NCBI RefSeq assembly: GCF_004137085.1
Contig: NZ_QYBC01000011.1
Coordinates: forward strand, 149,561-213,560
Direction of reading: 5' to 3'
DNA: 64,000 nucleotides
Source of the DNA: Lichenibacterium ramalinae
GTDB lineage: Bacteria; Pseudomonadota; Alphaproteobacteria; Rhizobiales; Beijerinckiaceae
Numbering within the stretch: the stretch's first letter is position 1; each line of letters begins with the position of its first letter. Both the position numbers and the translations under genes were made by a program. Positions 23,999 to 33,279 of the stretch are shown piece after piece. The notes under the pieces are model-generated. The model saw nothing but the letters and a program-made list of their open reading frames with translations. It ran no database searches and had not been told where the DNA came from.

Positions 23999-24617
23999 GC
24001 CCCCGGACCGTCCTGCGCATCCCATCTCTCTTCGTGTAGGGGCCGGGTCCGCCGTCGTCGATGACGATAGCGGGCCTTCTGGCTCCTTGTCCCCTATCGT
24101 CGTCGACCGCCCTCCGGCGCACCTGCCGAGAAAAGCAGTCACCCAGCGCTCGCCTGCCGATCCGACAGTTTGCGATCACGCGGTCATGACGCGTCTGCTG
24201 CAGCCGAGCTAGACGACAAGGGTCTGCATCGGCCACAGAGCGATGATCAAACGCTCGACGCCACGGCCCTCGCCGTCGGCGACCGTTCCTTCCCGGTCAG
24301 CTCGATCGCTCTGATGCTGCGCCGGATGGCGCCCTCGATGAGGCTGCCCGTTCCACATCTCCCACAACCGAGGACAGTAGTCGATCATTGACTCGGGTTG
24401 GAATGCACGCTGATTCCCCCATTGCCACTCTCAACATGCCTTAGTTGCCGGCACGTTCCCAAGCCGAAGAACACTCGTGATCCGAGGCGTGTAGAGGTGA
24501 CAGCGCGTCATCAAATGAGGTCGAGGAGAGTGTTGATCAAACAGCCTCGTCAGACTGTCCAAGAACAAACATTCCGGATATCGGCTTGGGGGTAGAAACA
24601 GCCGTCTGCGCTTCTCC
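23999..24617. other. Non-coding gap inside the accessory island, 619 bp
   Basis: Lies between the ABC-3C operon and the HigBA module and has a lower G+C than the core genes. Short open frames here (for example 24170-24391 and 24398-24595) have no family features. It should hold the ABC-3C promoter, but no convincing -35/-10, tRNA or attachment site is visible. It may be the remains of decayed genes. Confidence 0.5.
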
Positions 24618-24941
24618 TTATGCTGCCCCCTCCCCCCACGCCACCCGCAGCGTCGAGATGCGCGTCACGTCGACCGACCGCTCGGCGGGCCAAAGGTCAT
24701 GGGCGTCCTGCAGGCGCAGCCACACGCTCGGGCCGTTGCCGCAGAGCTTGCCGATCCGGAGCGCCATCTCGGGCGAGATGGCTGCCCGCCCCGACAGGAC
24801 GCGGTGCAGCGCCGGCCGGGTGACGCCGAGATGGCGCGTCGACGTCGAAACCGGTCGCCCGAGGCCGGGCAGCACATCCTCGCGCAGGATCTCCCCCGGG
24901 GTGAACGGGCCGTCGGGCCGGGTCGCGGCGCACGTCGTCAT
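24618..24941 (-). CDS. higA: HigA-family antitoxin (XRE helix-turn-helix)
   Basis: A 107-residue antitoxin. The HigA signature is plain: FTPGEILREDVLPGLG, a helix-turn-helix RHLGVTRPALHRVLSGRAAI, then SPEMALRIGKLCGNGPSVWL and RLQDAHDLW. It binds its own promoter and neutralises HigB. The ATG at 24941 overlaps the TGA of higB, as expected for a higBA operon read from the minus strand. Slight divergence: an ST-rich loop replaces the usual QxxLA before the recognition helix (STSTRHLGV). Adjacent to the ABC-3C island, so it may stabilise that region. Confidence 0.87.
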   Translation of the reverse strand: MTTCAATRPDGPFTPGEILREDVLPGLGRPVSTSTRHLGVTRPALHRVLSGRAAISPEMALRIGKLCGNGPSVWLRLQDAHDLWPAERSVDVTRISTLRVAWGEGAA

Positions 24942-25237
24942 CCTCCATGGTGATCCTCCAGGCCGACCTCCACGGCGTCCTCGCCGAAGGTGATGCGCCA
25001 GTCGCGCAAGGCGACGATCGAGAACCGTCCGGCTCGGTCGCCGGTGAGCGCGTGACAGCCGTAGGACACCGCGTCCATGTCGTCGGGCCTCGTGGCCTGG
25101 TCGAGGAGCGAGAGCTGCCGACGGACCTTGCGCGCCCAATCGGGGCGCAGGCCAGAAGCGTCGCTCCGGGTCCAGCACCGTTTCAGGGCGCGGCTGCGGA
25201 AGCTCAGGATGACGGCCGTGACTGTGGCGCGAGGCAC
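24938..25237 (-). CDS. higB: HigB-family toxin (RelE/ParE superfamily mRNA interferase)
   Basis: A toxin of about 99 residues from GTG 25237. The core VILSFRSRALKRCWTRSDAS, GLRPDWARKVRRQLSLLDQA, FSIVALRDWRITFGE and VGLEDHHGG is that of HigB, a ribosome-dependent RNase; W-RITF and the terminal D-H-H correspond to the active-site edge. Homologues begin close to the I-L-SF stretch, where this sequence has no ATG, so the GTG ten codons upstream is the best available start; a non-standard start at or near ATC 25210 cannot be excluded. The residue G-E after RITF is where homologues read F-x-W-x-G; small differences may affect activity. Confidence 0.77.
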   Translation of the reverse strand: MPRATVTAVILSFRSRALKRCWTRSDASGLRPDWARKVRRQLSLLDQATRPDDMDAVSYGCHALTGDRAGRFSIVALRDWRITFGEDAVEVGLEDHHGG

Positions 25238-25367
25238 GACGTCGAACGAGCCGCCCCAGATCCGTTTTGCCGAACGGCTGCCTTGCCCTCCGCGCCCCCA
25301 TCCGCCATGCTGCGCGGCAACAAAGCATGGCAGCCATGACGCGGCCGGGGCACAGCGGGGGGGACGC

Positions 25368-26115
25368 GTGGCGGAGGACTTCATCCTCACGACGCAGGGG
25401 TTGGCGAAGACGTTCCGGGGCATCGTGGCGGTCGACGGGGTCGACCTCGCCGTGCAGCGGGGCTCCATCCACGCGCTCATCGGCCCCAACGGGGCCGGCA
25501 AGACGACCTGCTTCAACCTCCTCACCAAGTTCCTGTCGCCGACGCGCGGCCGCATCAGCTTCAACGGGCGCGACATCACCCGCACCAGCCCCGCCGACGT
25601 GGCGCGCCTGGGCCTCGTGCGCTCCTTCCAGATCTCGGCGACCTTCCCGCACCTTTCCGTGCTGGAGAACGTGCGCATCGCCCTGCAGCGGCAGCGGGGC
25701 GACAACTTCGACTTCTGGCGCTCCGAGAAGCTGCTGCGCCGCTACGATGCCGAAGCCTTCGGCCTCATCGAACAGGTGGGGCTGGCGGGCCACGCCGACG
25801 GGCGCGCCGCCGACCTGTCCTACGGCCGCAAGCGCGCGCTGGAACTCGCCACCACCCTGGCGCTGTCGCCCGAGCTGATGCTGCTCGACGAGCCCATGGC
25901 GGGCATGGCCCACGAGGACATCGACCGCACCGCGGCCCTCATCCGGCGTGCCGCCAAGGGGCGCACCGTGCTGATGGTGGAGCACAACCTGTCGGTCGTG
26001 GCCTCGCTCAGCGACCGCATCACGGTGCTGGCCCGGGGCCGGGTGCTGGCCGAGGGCACCTACGACCAGGTGTCGCGCGACCCCCGCGTGGTCGAAGCCT
26101 ATATCGGGGTGGGGC

Positions 26116-26123
<8 letters not shown>
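25368..26123 (+). CDS. livG: Liv-type ABC transporter ATP-binding protein (LivG)
   Basis: A 251-residue ATPase of a branched-chain-amino-acid-type importer. Walker A is IGPNGAGKTTCFNLLTKF, the signature LSYGRKRALELA, Walker B ELMLLDEPMAGMAHEDI, and the switch His is in MVEHNLSVV. The YGRKRALE form and the GLVRSFQISATFPHLSVLEN Q-loop are typical of LivG. GTG 25368 follows a G-rich Shine-Dalgarno run. First gene of a five-gene operon LivG-LivF-LivK-LivH-LivM. Substrates of such systems range from Leu/Ile/Val to amides, urea and aromatic acids, so the ligand is open. Confidence 0.92.
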
Positions 26124-26862
<739 letters not shown>

Positions 26863-26889
26863 AGCAGAAACGAAACGGGAGTGGAACGG

Positions 26890-28095
26890 ATGCTCAAGCG
26901 GGTCCTGATGGCGGCGACGGCCGCGACGGCGCTCCTCGGCGCGGCGGTGCCGGCCTTCGCCGACGTGTCGGTCAAGATCGGCGTGCTCAACGACCGGTCC
27001 GGCCCCTACCTCGACATCTCCGGCGAACCCTCGGTCAATGCCGCCAGGATGGCGGTCGAGGACTTCGGCGCGGAGAAGAAGGGCATCCACGTCTCCTTCG
27101 TCACCGCCGACCACCAGAACAAGCCCGACACGGGCTCGAACATCGCCCGCCAATGGTTCGACCAGGACGGCGTCGACGTCATCGTGGACGTGCCGAACTC
27201 CGGCGTCGCCCTCGCCGTCGCCAAGGTGACGCGCGAGAAGAACAGGATCTTCATGAATTCGGGCGCCGGCACGTCGGTGCTGACGGGTGAGCAATGCTCG
27301 CCCAACACCGTGCACTGGACCTACGACACCTACGCGCTGGCGAAGAGCACGGCGACCTCCATCCTCAAGGAGGGCGGCAAGAGCTGGTACTTCCTCACCG
27401 CCGACTATGCCTTCGGCCACGCCCTGCAGGCGGATGCCACCAAGTTCGTGAAGGCGGCGGGCGGCACCGTGACGGGGTCGGTCGACACGCCCTTCCCGTC
27501 GAGCGACTTCTCCTCCTTCCTGCTCCAGGCCCAGGGCTCGGGTGCCCAGGTCATCGGCCTCGCCAATGCCGGCTCCGACACGGTGAACTCCATCAAGCAG
27601 GCGGCCGAGTTCGGCGTCGTGTCGGGCGGGCAGCGGCTCGCCGGGCTGCTGGTCTTCATCACCGATGTCCATGCCCTCGGCCTGCAGGTCGCCCAGGGGC
27701 TGAACCTCACCACGGCCTTCTATTGGGACCGCGACGACGGCACCCGCGCCTGGACCCGGCGCTACGAGGCGGTCAACGACGGCAAGGTCCCCACCATGGA
27801 CCAGGCCGGCGTCTACGCGTCGGTGCTGCATTATCTCAAGGCCGTCGACGCCCTGAAGGGCAAGGACACTGCCGCCGTGATGGCCAAGATGCGCGAGATC
27901 CCCACCGACGACCCGCTCTTCGGCCACGGCCAGCTGCGCATCGACGGGCGCGTCACCCACGACATGTACCTCTACCAGGTCAAGACGCCGGCCGAGTCCA
28001 AGGGCAAATACGACTATTACAAGCTGCTGCAGACGATCCCAGCGGCCGAGGCGTTCCGCCCGCTCGCCGAGGACAATTGCCCGCTGGTCAAGTAG
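26890..28095 (+). CDS. Liv-type ABC transporter substrate-binding protein
   Basis: A 401-residue periplasmic binding protein. A signal peptide covers ~1-25 (MLKRVLMAATAATALLGAAV then PAFAD). The mature part starts VSVKIGVLNDRSGPYLDISG and shows VNAARMAVEDFG, NSGAGTSVLTGEQCSPNTVH, WYFLTADYAFGHALQADATK and MAKMREIPTDDPLFGHGQLR. NDRSGPY and W-DR-T resemble the group that binds urea, amides or aromatic carboxylates more than classical LivJ, but this is a guess from memory. GGGAG 8 bases before ATG 26890 supports that start over GTG 26881. Third gene of the Liv operon. Confidence 0.9.
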   Translation: MLKRVLMAATAATALLGAAVPAFADVSVKIGVLNDRSGPYLDISGEPSVNAARMAVEDFGAEKKGIHVSFVTADHQNKPDTGSNIARQWFDQDGVDVIVDVPNSGVALAVAKVTREKNRIFMNSGAGTSVLTGEQCSPNTVHWTYDTYALAKSTATSILKEGGKSWYFLTADYAFGHALQADATKFVKAAGGTVTGSVDTPFPSSDFSSFLLQAQGSGAQVIGLANAGSDTVNSIKQAAEFGVVSGGQRLAGLLVFITDVHALGLQVAQGLNLTTAFYWDRDDGTRAWTRRYEAVNDGKVPTMDQAGVYASVLHYLKAVDALKGKDTAAVMAKMREIPTDDPLFGHGQLRIDGRVTHDMYLYQVKTPAESKGKYDYYKLLQTIPAAEAFRPLAEDNCPLVK

Positions 28096-28122
28096 GCCCG
28101 GGCGGCGAGGCGGAGAGCCGAC

Positions 28123-29010
28123 GTGCACACCATCCTCGGCATCCCCACCCAGGTGCTGTTCGGCCAGCTGACGCTGGGACTCATCAACGGCGCCTTCTAC
28201 GCCCTGCTGAGCCTCGGCCTCGCCGTGATCTTCGGCCTGCTCAACATCGTCAACTTCAGCCACGGCGCCCTCTACATGATGGGCGCCTTCGCCGGCTACC
28301 TGCTGCTGAACCTCCTCGGCGTGAACTATTGGGGGGCGCTGGTCCTCGGCCCCGTCATCGTGGGGGCCTTCGGCATGGTGCTGGAACGGCTGATGATCTC
28401 GCGCCTCTACAGGCTCGACCCGATCTACGGGCTGCTGCTCACCTTCGGCCTCGCCCTCATCATCCAGGGCCTGTTCCGCAACGCCTACGGCGTGTCGGGC
28501 CTGCCCTATGCGGCCCCGCCGCAGCTCACCGGAGCCGTGAACCTCGGCTTCATGGTGCTGCCGATCTACCGCGGCTGGGTCATCGTGGCGTCGCTGACGG
28601 TGTGCCTCGCCACCTGGTTCACCATCGAGCGGACCAGCCTCGGGGCGACGCTGCGCGCCGCGACCGAGAACCCCGTGATGGTGTCGGCCTTCGGCATCAA
28701 CGTGCCGCGCCTCGTCACCCTCACCTACGGCTTCGGCGTCGGGCTCGCCGCGCTGGCGGGCGTGCTGGCGGCGCCGATCTATTCGGTGAACCCCAACATG
28801 GGGTCGGACATCATCATCGTGGTCTTCGCCGTGGTGGTGATCGGCGGCATGGGGTCGATCCTCGGCTCGGTCGTCACCGGCTTCGCGCTCGGGCTCTGCG
28901 AGGGGCTGACCAAGGTGGTCTACCCGCAGGCCTCCGCCACCGTCATCTTCGTCATCATGATCGCCGTGCTGATGGTCAAACCCAACGGCCTCTTCGGGAG
29001 GGCAGCGTGA
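28123..29010 (+). CDS. livH: Liv-type ABC transporter permease (LivH)
   Basis: A 295-residue inner-membrane permease with eight or so hydrophobic helices. The LivH start QLTLGLINGAFYALLSLGLA and VIFGLLNIVNFSHGALYMMG are conserved in the family, as are RTSLGATLRAATENP, the ATPase-contacting EAA-like loop, and VIGGMGSILGSVVTGFALGL. GTG 28123 is preceded by GGAGAG. It forms a heterodimer with LivM, whose GTG overlaps this stop. Confidence 0.92.
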   Translation: MHTILGIPTQVLFGQLTLGLINGAFYALLSLGLAVIFGLLNIVNFSHGALYMMGAFAGYLLLNLLGVNYWGALVLGPVIVGAFGMVLERLMISRLYRLDPIYGLLLTFGLALIIQGLFRNAYGVSGLPYAAPPQLTGAVNLGFMVLPIYRGWVIVASLTVCLATWFTIERTSLGATLRAATENPVMVSAFGINVPRLVTLTYGFGVGLAALAGVLAAPIYSVNPNMGSDIIIVVFAVVVIGGMGSILGSVVTGFALGLCEGLTKVVYPQASATVIFVIMIAVLMVKPNGLFGRAA

Positions 29011-30011
29011 ACCGCAGTGAAGCCGCGGCAGCCCCGGTCGCCGCTCCGGTGCCGACCGCCGGGCACGCCGGGTCGCCGCGCCGCGACGACGGCGCGCTCC
29101 ACGCCATGCTGTTCGCCGGGCTGGTGGCGGCGCTGCTCGTGGCGCCGTTCCTCGCCTATCCGGTCTTCGTGATGCGGGTGATGTGCTTCGCGCTCTTCGC
29201 CTCGGCCTTCAACCTCCTGCTCGGCTACGGCGGGCTCCTGTCCTTCGGCCATGCCGCCTATTTCGGCCTCGCCAGCTACGTCTGCGCCTTCGCGGCGCGG
29301 AGCTGGGGCGTCGATCCCGTGGCCGCCATCCTGCTCGGCACGCTGGCCTCGGCGGCGCTCGGCGCCGTCTTCGGCGCGATCGCCATCCGGCGCCAGGGCA
29401 TCTACTTCGCCATGATCACCCTGGCCCTGGCTCAGATCGTGTATTTCGCGGCGCTGCAGGCGCCCTTCACCGGGGGCGAGGACGGCATCCAGGGCGTGCC
29501 GCGCGGCCGCCTGCTCGGCCTCGTCGACCTCGCGCCGGACGCGACGCTCTACGGTCTCGTGCTGGTGGTGTTCGTCGCCGGCCTGCTCGCCATCTACCGC
29601 ATCGTCCACTCGCCCTTCGGCCAGGTTCTGCGCGCCATCCGGGAGAACGAGAGCCGGGCGCTGTCGCTGGGCTATCGGGTGGACCGCTACCGCCTCGCCG
29701 TCTTCACCATGTCGGCGGCGCTGAGCGGGCTCGCCGGCGCCACCAAGGCCCTGGTGTTCCAGCTGGCCTCGCTGACCGACGTGCATTGGACCATGTCGGG
29801 CGAGGTGGTGCTGATGACGCTGATCGGCGGCATGGGGACGATGTTCGGTCCGACCGTCGGGGCGCTGGTCTTCATGGCGCTGGAGTTCTACCTCGCCTCC
29901 ATCGGCTCCTGGGTCACCGTGGTGGAGGGCGCGGTCTTCGTCGTCTGCGTCCTGGCCTTCCGGGAAGGGGTCGTGGGCGTGCTGGCGCGGCGGCTGGGCC
30001 GGCCGCTGTAG
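29007..30011 (+). CDS. livM: Liv-type ABC transporter permease (LivM)
   Basis: A 334-residue permease, last gene of the operon. After a ~30-residue Ala/Pro-rich cytoplasmic start it has LFASAFNLLLGYGGLLSFGH, the conserved LivM segment, then IAIRRQGIYFAMITLALAQI, the coupling loop VHSPFGQVLRAIRENESRAL and TLIGGMGTMFGPTVGALVFM. The GTG overlaps the LivH stop (GTGA). G-I-P-R-family motif GEDGIQGVPRGRLLG marks the external loop. With LivG, LivF, LivH and the binding protein it makes a complete importer. Confidence 0.92.
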   Translation: MNRSEAAAAPVAAPVPTAGHAGSPRRDDGALHAMLFAGLVAALLVAPFLAYPVFVMRVMCFALFASAFNLLLGYGGLLSFGHAAYFGLASYVCAFAARSWGVDPVAAILLGTLASAALGAVFGAIAIRRQGIYFAMITLALAQIVYFAALQAPFTGGEDGIQGVPRGRLLGLVDLAPDATLYGLVLVVFVAGLLAIYRIVHSPFGQVLRAIRENESRALSLGYRVDRYRLAVFTMSAALSGLAGATKALVFQLASLTDVHWTMSGEVVLMTLIGGMGTMFGPTVGALVFMALEFYLASIGSWVTVVEGAVFVVCVLAFREGVVGVLARRLGRPL

Positions 30012-30059
30012 CGGCCCCCCGGCCCGCCGCCCCTCGTCACTCCGCCCCTTGCCCCTACG

Positions 30060-31676
30060 TCAGCGGGCGTCGGCCAGCATCATCTCGGCGCCCTTCTCGG
30101 CGATGCCCGCCGTCGGCGTGTTGGTGTTGCCCGACGTGATGGTGGGCATGATGGAGGCGTCGATCACCCGCAGCCCCGCGATGCCGAACACCCGCAGCCG
30201 GGCATCGACCACGGCCTCGGGTTCGTCCGGCGTCCCCATCCTGGCGGTGCCGACGGGGTGGAAGATCGTGGTGCCGATGTCGCCGGCCGCCTTGGCCAGC
30301 GCCGCGTCGTCGTCGCCCACGGCCGGGCCCGGCAGGTATTCCTCGGGCCGGAACCGCGCCATGGCGGGCTGGGCCATGAGGCGCCGCGTCGCCCGGATGG
30401 CGTCGGCGGCGACGTGGCGGTCGGCTTCGGTCGACAGGTAGTTGGGCGCGATCGCGGGCGCGGCCGCGGGGTCGGCCGAGCGGGGCCGCACCGTGCCGCG
30501 CGAGGTCGGCCGCAGGTTGCAGGCGCTGACCGTGATGGCGGGGAACCGGTGCAGCGGCTCGCCGAACCGGTCGAGCGACAGCGGCTGCACGTGGAACTGG
30601 ATGTTGGCGCGGTTCTGTTCCGGCCCGGACCGCATGAAGATGCCGAGCTGCGAGGGCGCCGCCGTCAGCGGGCCGCGGCGGCGGAACGCGTAGTCGAGCC
30701 CCATCAGGGCGCGGCGCGGCAGGTCGTGGTAGCTTTCGTTCAGCGTGCGGGTGTTCGAAACCTTGAAGATGGCGCGCTGCTGCAGGTGGTCCTGCAGGTT
30801 GGCCCCGACGCCGGGCCGCGCCAGCACGGTCTCGATGCCGACCGGCGCCAGCCAGTCGGGCCGACCGATACCGCTGAGCTGCAGGATCTGCGGCGAGCCG
30901 ATGGCGCCCGCCGCCAGCACGACCTCGCCGCGCACCCGGGCCTCGACCTCGCGCCCGTCCTGCCTGTAGCGCACCCCGACGGCCCGGCCTTCGGCGACGA
31001 GGATGCGCTCCACCATGACGCCGGTCTCGAGGCGCAGGTTGGGGCGCTTCAGCGCGGGCTTGAGGAAGCCCCGGGCCGCCGACCAGCGCCGGCCCCGCTT
31101 CTGGTTGACGTGGAAATAGCCCGCGCCCTCGTTGTCGCCCGTGTTGAAATCGGGGATCGCCGGCACGCCGAGCTCGCCCGCGGCTTCCCGCACGGCGTCG
31201 AGGATCGGCCAGGAAACGCGCGCCTCCTCGATGCGCCATCCCCCGCCCGCGCCGTGATGTTCGCCGTCGCCGAGGAAATGGTCTTCGAGCCGGCGGAAAC
31301 ACCCCACCATGTCGGACCAGCCCCAGCCGGGCAGGCCCATGGCACGCCAGCCGTCGTAGTCGGCCGCCTGCCCCCGCATGGAAATCATGCCGTTGATGGC
31401 CGAGCAGCCGCCGATGACCTTGCCGCGGGGGTAATGCAGGGCGCGGCCGTTGAGCCCCGGCTCCGCCTCGGTCCTGAACATCCAGTCGGCGCGCGGGTTG
31501 CCGAGGGCGAAGAGGTAGCCGACCGGGATGTGGAACCAGATCCAGCTGTCGCGACCCCCGGCTTCGAGCAGCAGCACGCGCCGCCGCGGGTCCGCGGACA
31601 GGCGGTTCGCCAGGATGCAGCCCGCCGTTCCGGCACCCACCACGACGTAGTCGTAGTCCCCGTCGATGCGCTCCAC
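30060..31676 (-). CDS. GMC-family FAD oxidoreductase (choline/alcohol dehydrogenase-like)
   Basis: A 538-residue glucose-methanol-choline oxidoreductase. The FAD fold is DYDYVVVGAGTAGCILANRL, the GMC signature is YPRGKVIGGCSAINGMISMR, signature 2 lies in LAAGAIGSPQILQLSGIG, and the active-site His and Asn are in FHPVGTARMG and TSGNTNTPTAGIAEKGA. GTG 31676 with GGGAGG 7 bases upstream is a better start than ATG 31727, which lacks a ribosome site. Substrate could be an alcohol, choline or polyethylene glycol. It is on the opposite strand from livM and converges with it; an old-yellow-enzyme gene lies upstream on the same strand. Confidence 0.88.
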   Translation of the reverse strand: MERIDGDYDYVVVGAGTAGCILANRLSADPRRRVLLLEAGGRDSWIWFHIPVGYLFALGNPRADWMFRTEAEPGLNGRALHYPRGKVIGGCSAINGMISMRGQAADYDGWRAMGLPGWGWSDMVGCFRRLEDHFLGDGEHHGAGGGWRIEEARVSWPILDAVREAAGELGVPAIPDFNTGDNEGAGYFHVNQKRGRRWSAARGFLKPALKRPNLRLETGVMVERILVAEGRAVGVRYRQDGREVEARVRGEVVLAAGAIGSPQILQLSGIGRPDWLAPVGIETVLARPGVGANLQDHLQQRAIFKVSNTRTLNESYHDLPRRALMGLDYAFRRRGPLTAAPSQLGIFMRSGPEQNRANIQFHVQPLSLDRFGEPLHRFPAITVSACNLRPTSRGTVRPRSADPAAAPAIAPNYLSTEADRHVAADAIRATRRLMAQPAMARFRPEEYLPGPAVGDDDAALAKAAGDIGTTIFHPVGTARMGTPDEPEAVVDARLRVFGIAGLRVIDASIMPTITSGNTNTPTAGIAEKGAEMMLADAR

Positions 31677-31765
31677 GGCCGCCCTCCCGTTCAGCGCGCG
31701 GTCGAGCGCGCGCCCTTCCGCGATCATAGGGGAAACCGGGGCCGCGGGGGAAGCGGCCCCCGCCT

Positions 31766-32881
31766 TCAACGCTGGCCGAAGCTCGCGTCGCGGAACAGGT
31801 CCTTGTAGGCGCGCGGCTGCGAGCGCCAATATTGCTTCGGCGCCCGCACCTGGGCGCCGAGCGCCGCCGCGGCGTGCCAGGGCCAGCGCGGGTCGTAGAG
31901 CATGGCGCGGGCCAGCGACACGGCATCGGCGTCCCCGCCCGCCACGATGGCCTCGGCCTGTTCGGGCTCGGTGATGAGCCCCACCGCCATGACGGGGATC
32001 GAGACCGCACGCTTCACGGTCGCGGCGAAGCCCACCTGGTAGTTGGGGCCGATTGCGATGGCCTGGTGCGGCGACACGCCGCCCGACGACACATGCACGG
32101 CGGCGCAGCCCCGCGCCTCCAGCTGGCGCGACAGCGCCACCGTGCCGTCGACGTCCCAGCCGCCCGCCACCCAATCGCTGGCGGACACGCGCATCCACAC
32201 CGGCATGTCGGCCGGCACGGCGGCCCGGACCGCGTCGAAGACCTCCAGCGGGAAGCGCATGCGGTTCTCGAGGCTGCCGCCGTAGGCGTCCGTGCGCCGG
32301 TTGGCCAGCGGCGACAGGAACTGGTGCAGCAGGTAGCCGTGGGCGCCATGCAGCTCGATGCCGTCGAGGCCGAGCCGTGCCGCGCGGGCGGCGGCGGCGG
32401 CGAAGTCGCGCTTCACCCGGTCGAGCCCGTCGCCGTCGAGCGCCGTCGGGGGCCGTTCCCCCTCGCCGTGCGGCAGGGCCGAGGGCGCCTCGGTCTGCCA
32501 GCCTCCGGGCGCGTCCGGGGCGATCTGGTCGCCGCCGTCCCAGGGCGCCCGGCTCGATGCCTTGCGTCCCGCATGGGCGAGCTGGACGGCGACCGGCATG
32601 GGCGAATGGCGCCGCATCGCCGCCAGCACCCGCCCGAGCGCGGCCTCGGCGGCGTCGGAATAGAGGCCGAGGTCGGCGGGGGTGATGCGGCCCTCGGGCG
32701 ACACGGCGGCGGCCTCGGTGATGAGCAGGCCCGCGCCCGACAGGGCCAGCGTGCCGAGATGCATGGTGTGCCAGTCGGTGGCGCAGCCGTCCTCGGCGGA
32801 ATATTGGCACATGGGCGCCACGACGATGCGGTTCTCGAGGGCGAGCGCCCCGAGCTGCAGGGGTTGGAACAGGTGGCTCAC
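31766..32881 (-). CDS. Old yellow enzyme-family NADH:flavin oxidoreductase (YqjM-like)
   Basis: A 371-residue FMN-binding (beta/alpha)8 ene-reductase. The YqjM-type start SHLFQPLQLGALALENRIVV then APMCQYSAEDG carries the redox-tuning Cys. The substrate-binding His pair is in IELHGAHGYLLHQFLSPLAN. RTDAYGGSLENRMRFPLEV and DAVSLARAMLYDPRWPW (phosphate site) are also present. It would reduce C=C bonds of enones and nitro-type electrophiles with NAD(P)H. GTG 32881 is chosen by alignment with the family start. Possibly co-transcribed with the GMC gene 90 bp downstream. Confidence 0.9.
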   Translation of the reverse strand: MSHLFQPLQLGALALENRIVVAPMCQYSAEDGCATDWHTMHLGTLALSGAGLLITEAAAVSPEGRITPADLGLYSDAAEAALGRVLAAMRRHSPMPVAVQLAHAGRKASSRAPWDGGDQIAPDAPGGWQTEAPSALPHGEGERPPTALDGDGLDRVKRDFAAAAARAARLGLDGIELHGAHGYLLHQFLSPLANRRTDAYGGSLENRMRFPLEVFDAVRAAVPADMPVWMRVSASDWVAGGWDVDGTVALSRQLEARGCAAVHVSSGGVSPHQAIAIGPNYQVGFAATVKRAVSIPVMAVGLITEPEQAEAIVAGGDADAVSLARAMLYDPRWPWHAAAALGAQVRAPKQYWRSQPRAYKDLFRDASFGQR

Positions 32882-33279
32882 GGGGTCGACCTCGGGGTGG
32901 CGGGGCGGGAAGCACGGGGCCGTCGAGGGCGGTCCGGCGCGGAGGCGAGGGACGGCCGGACGGCGCGCCCGGCGGCACCATACGCCGGGGAGCGCGTCCG
33001 GCGCAGCCCGGTCACGGCGGTGTCGGGCGGTGGGGCGCCCTCCGTCCGGCAGCTTCGGCCCCCTCGCGCGGTCCGCCCCGGCGGCGCCGGGACGCGTCGA
33101 GCGGGGTCGCCGCCGCGGGAGCAGCGCTGCAAACGTCAACGCCGTCGCCGCGGTGCGGGATCGATGCGCCGGTCCGAAATGTCCCGCCCGGCCGACCCCG
33201 CCGGTCCACCCTCGACATCCGCCGCCCCAGAGGGCATGGACACGGGCAGAATCCGTCCGACCAGACTGCAAAGCACCCT
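32882..33279. other. Divergent intergenic region, 398 bp
   Basis: Lies between the minus-strand OYE gene and the plus-strand sulfotransferase gene. Very GC-rich throughout; no promoter hexamers, hairpin-plus-T-run or small gene that I can support. Confidence 0.5.

Noticed and set aside
24181..24420. On the minus strand, pieces such as SLIEGAIRRSIRAIELTGKER and ERLIIALWPMQTLVV vaguely recall the C-terminus of IS66-type transposases.
   Set aside because: The match needs frame changes, is short, and lacks the catalytic region and terminal repeats. Too weak to call a remnant.
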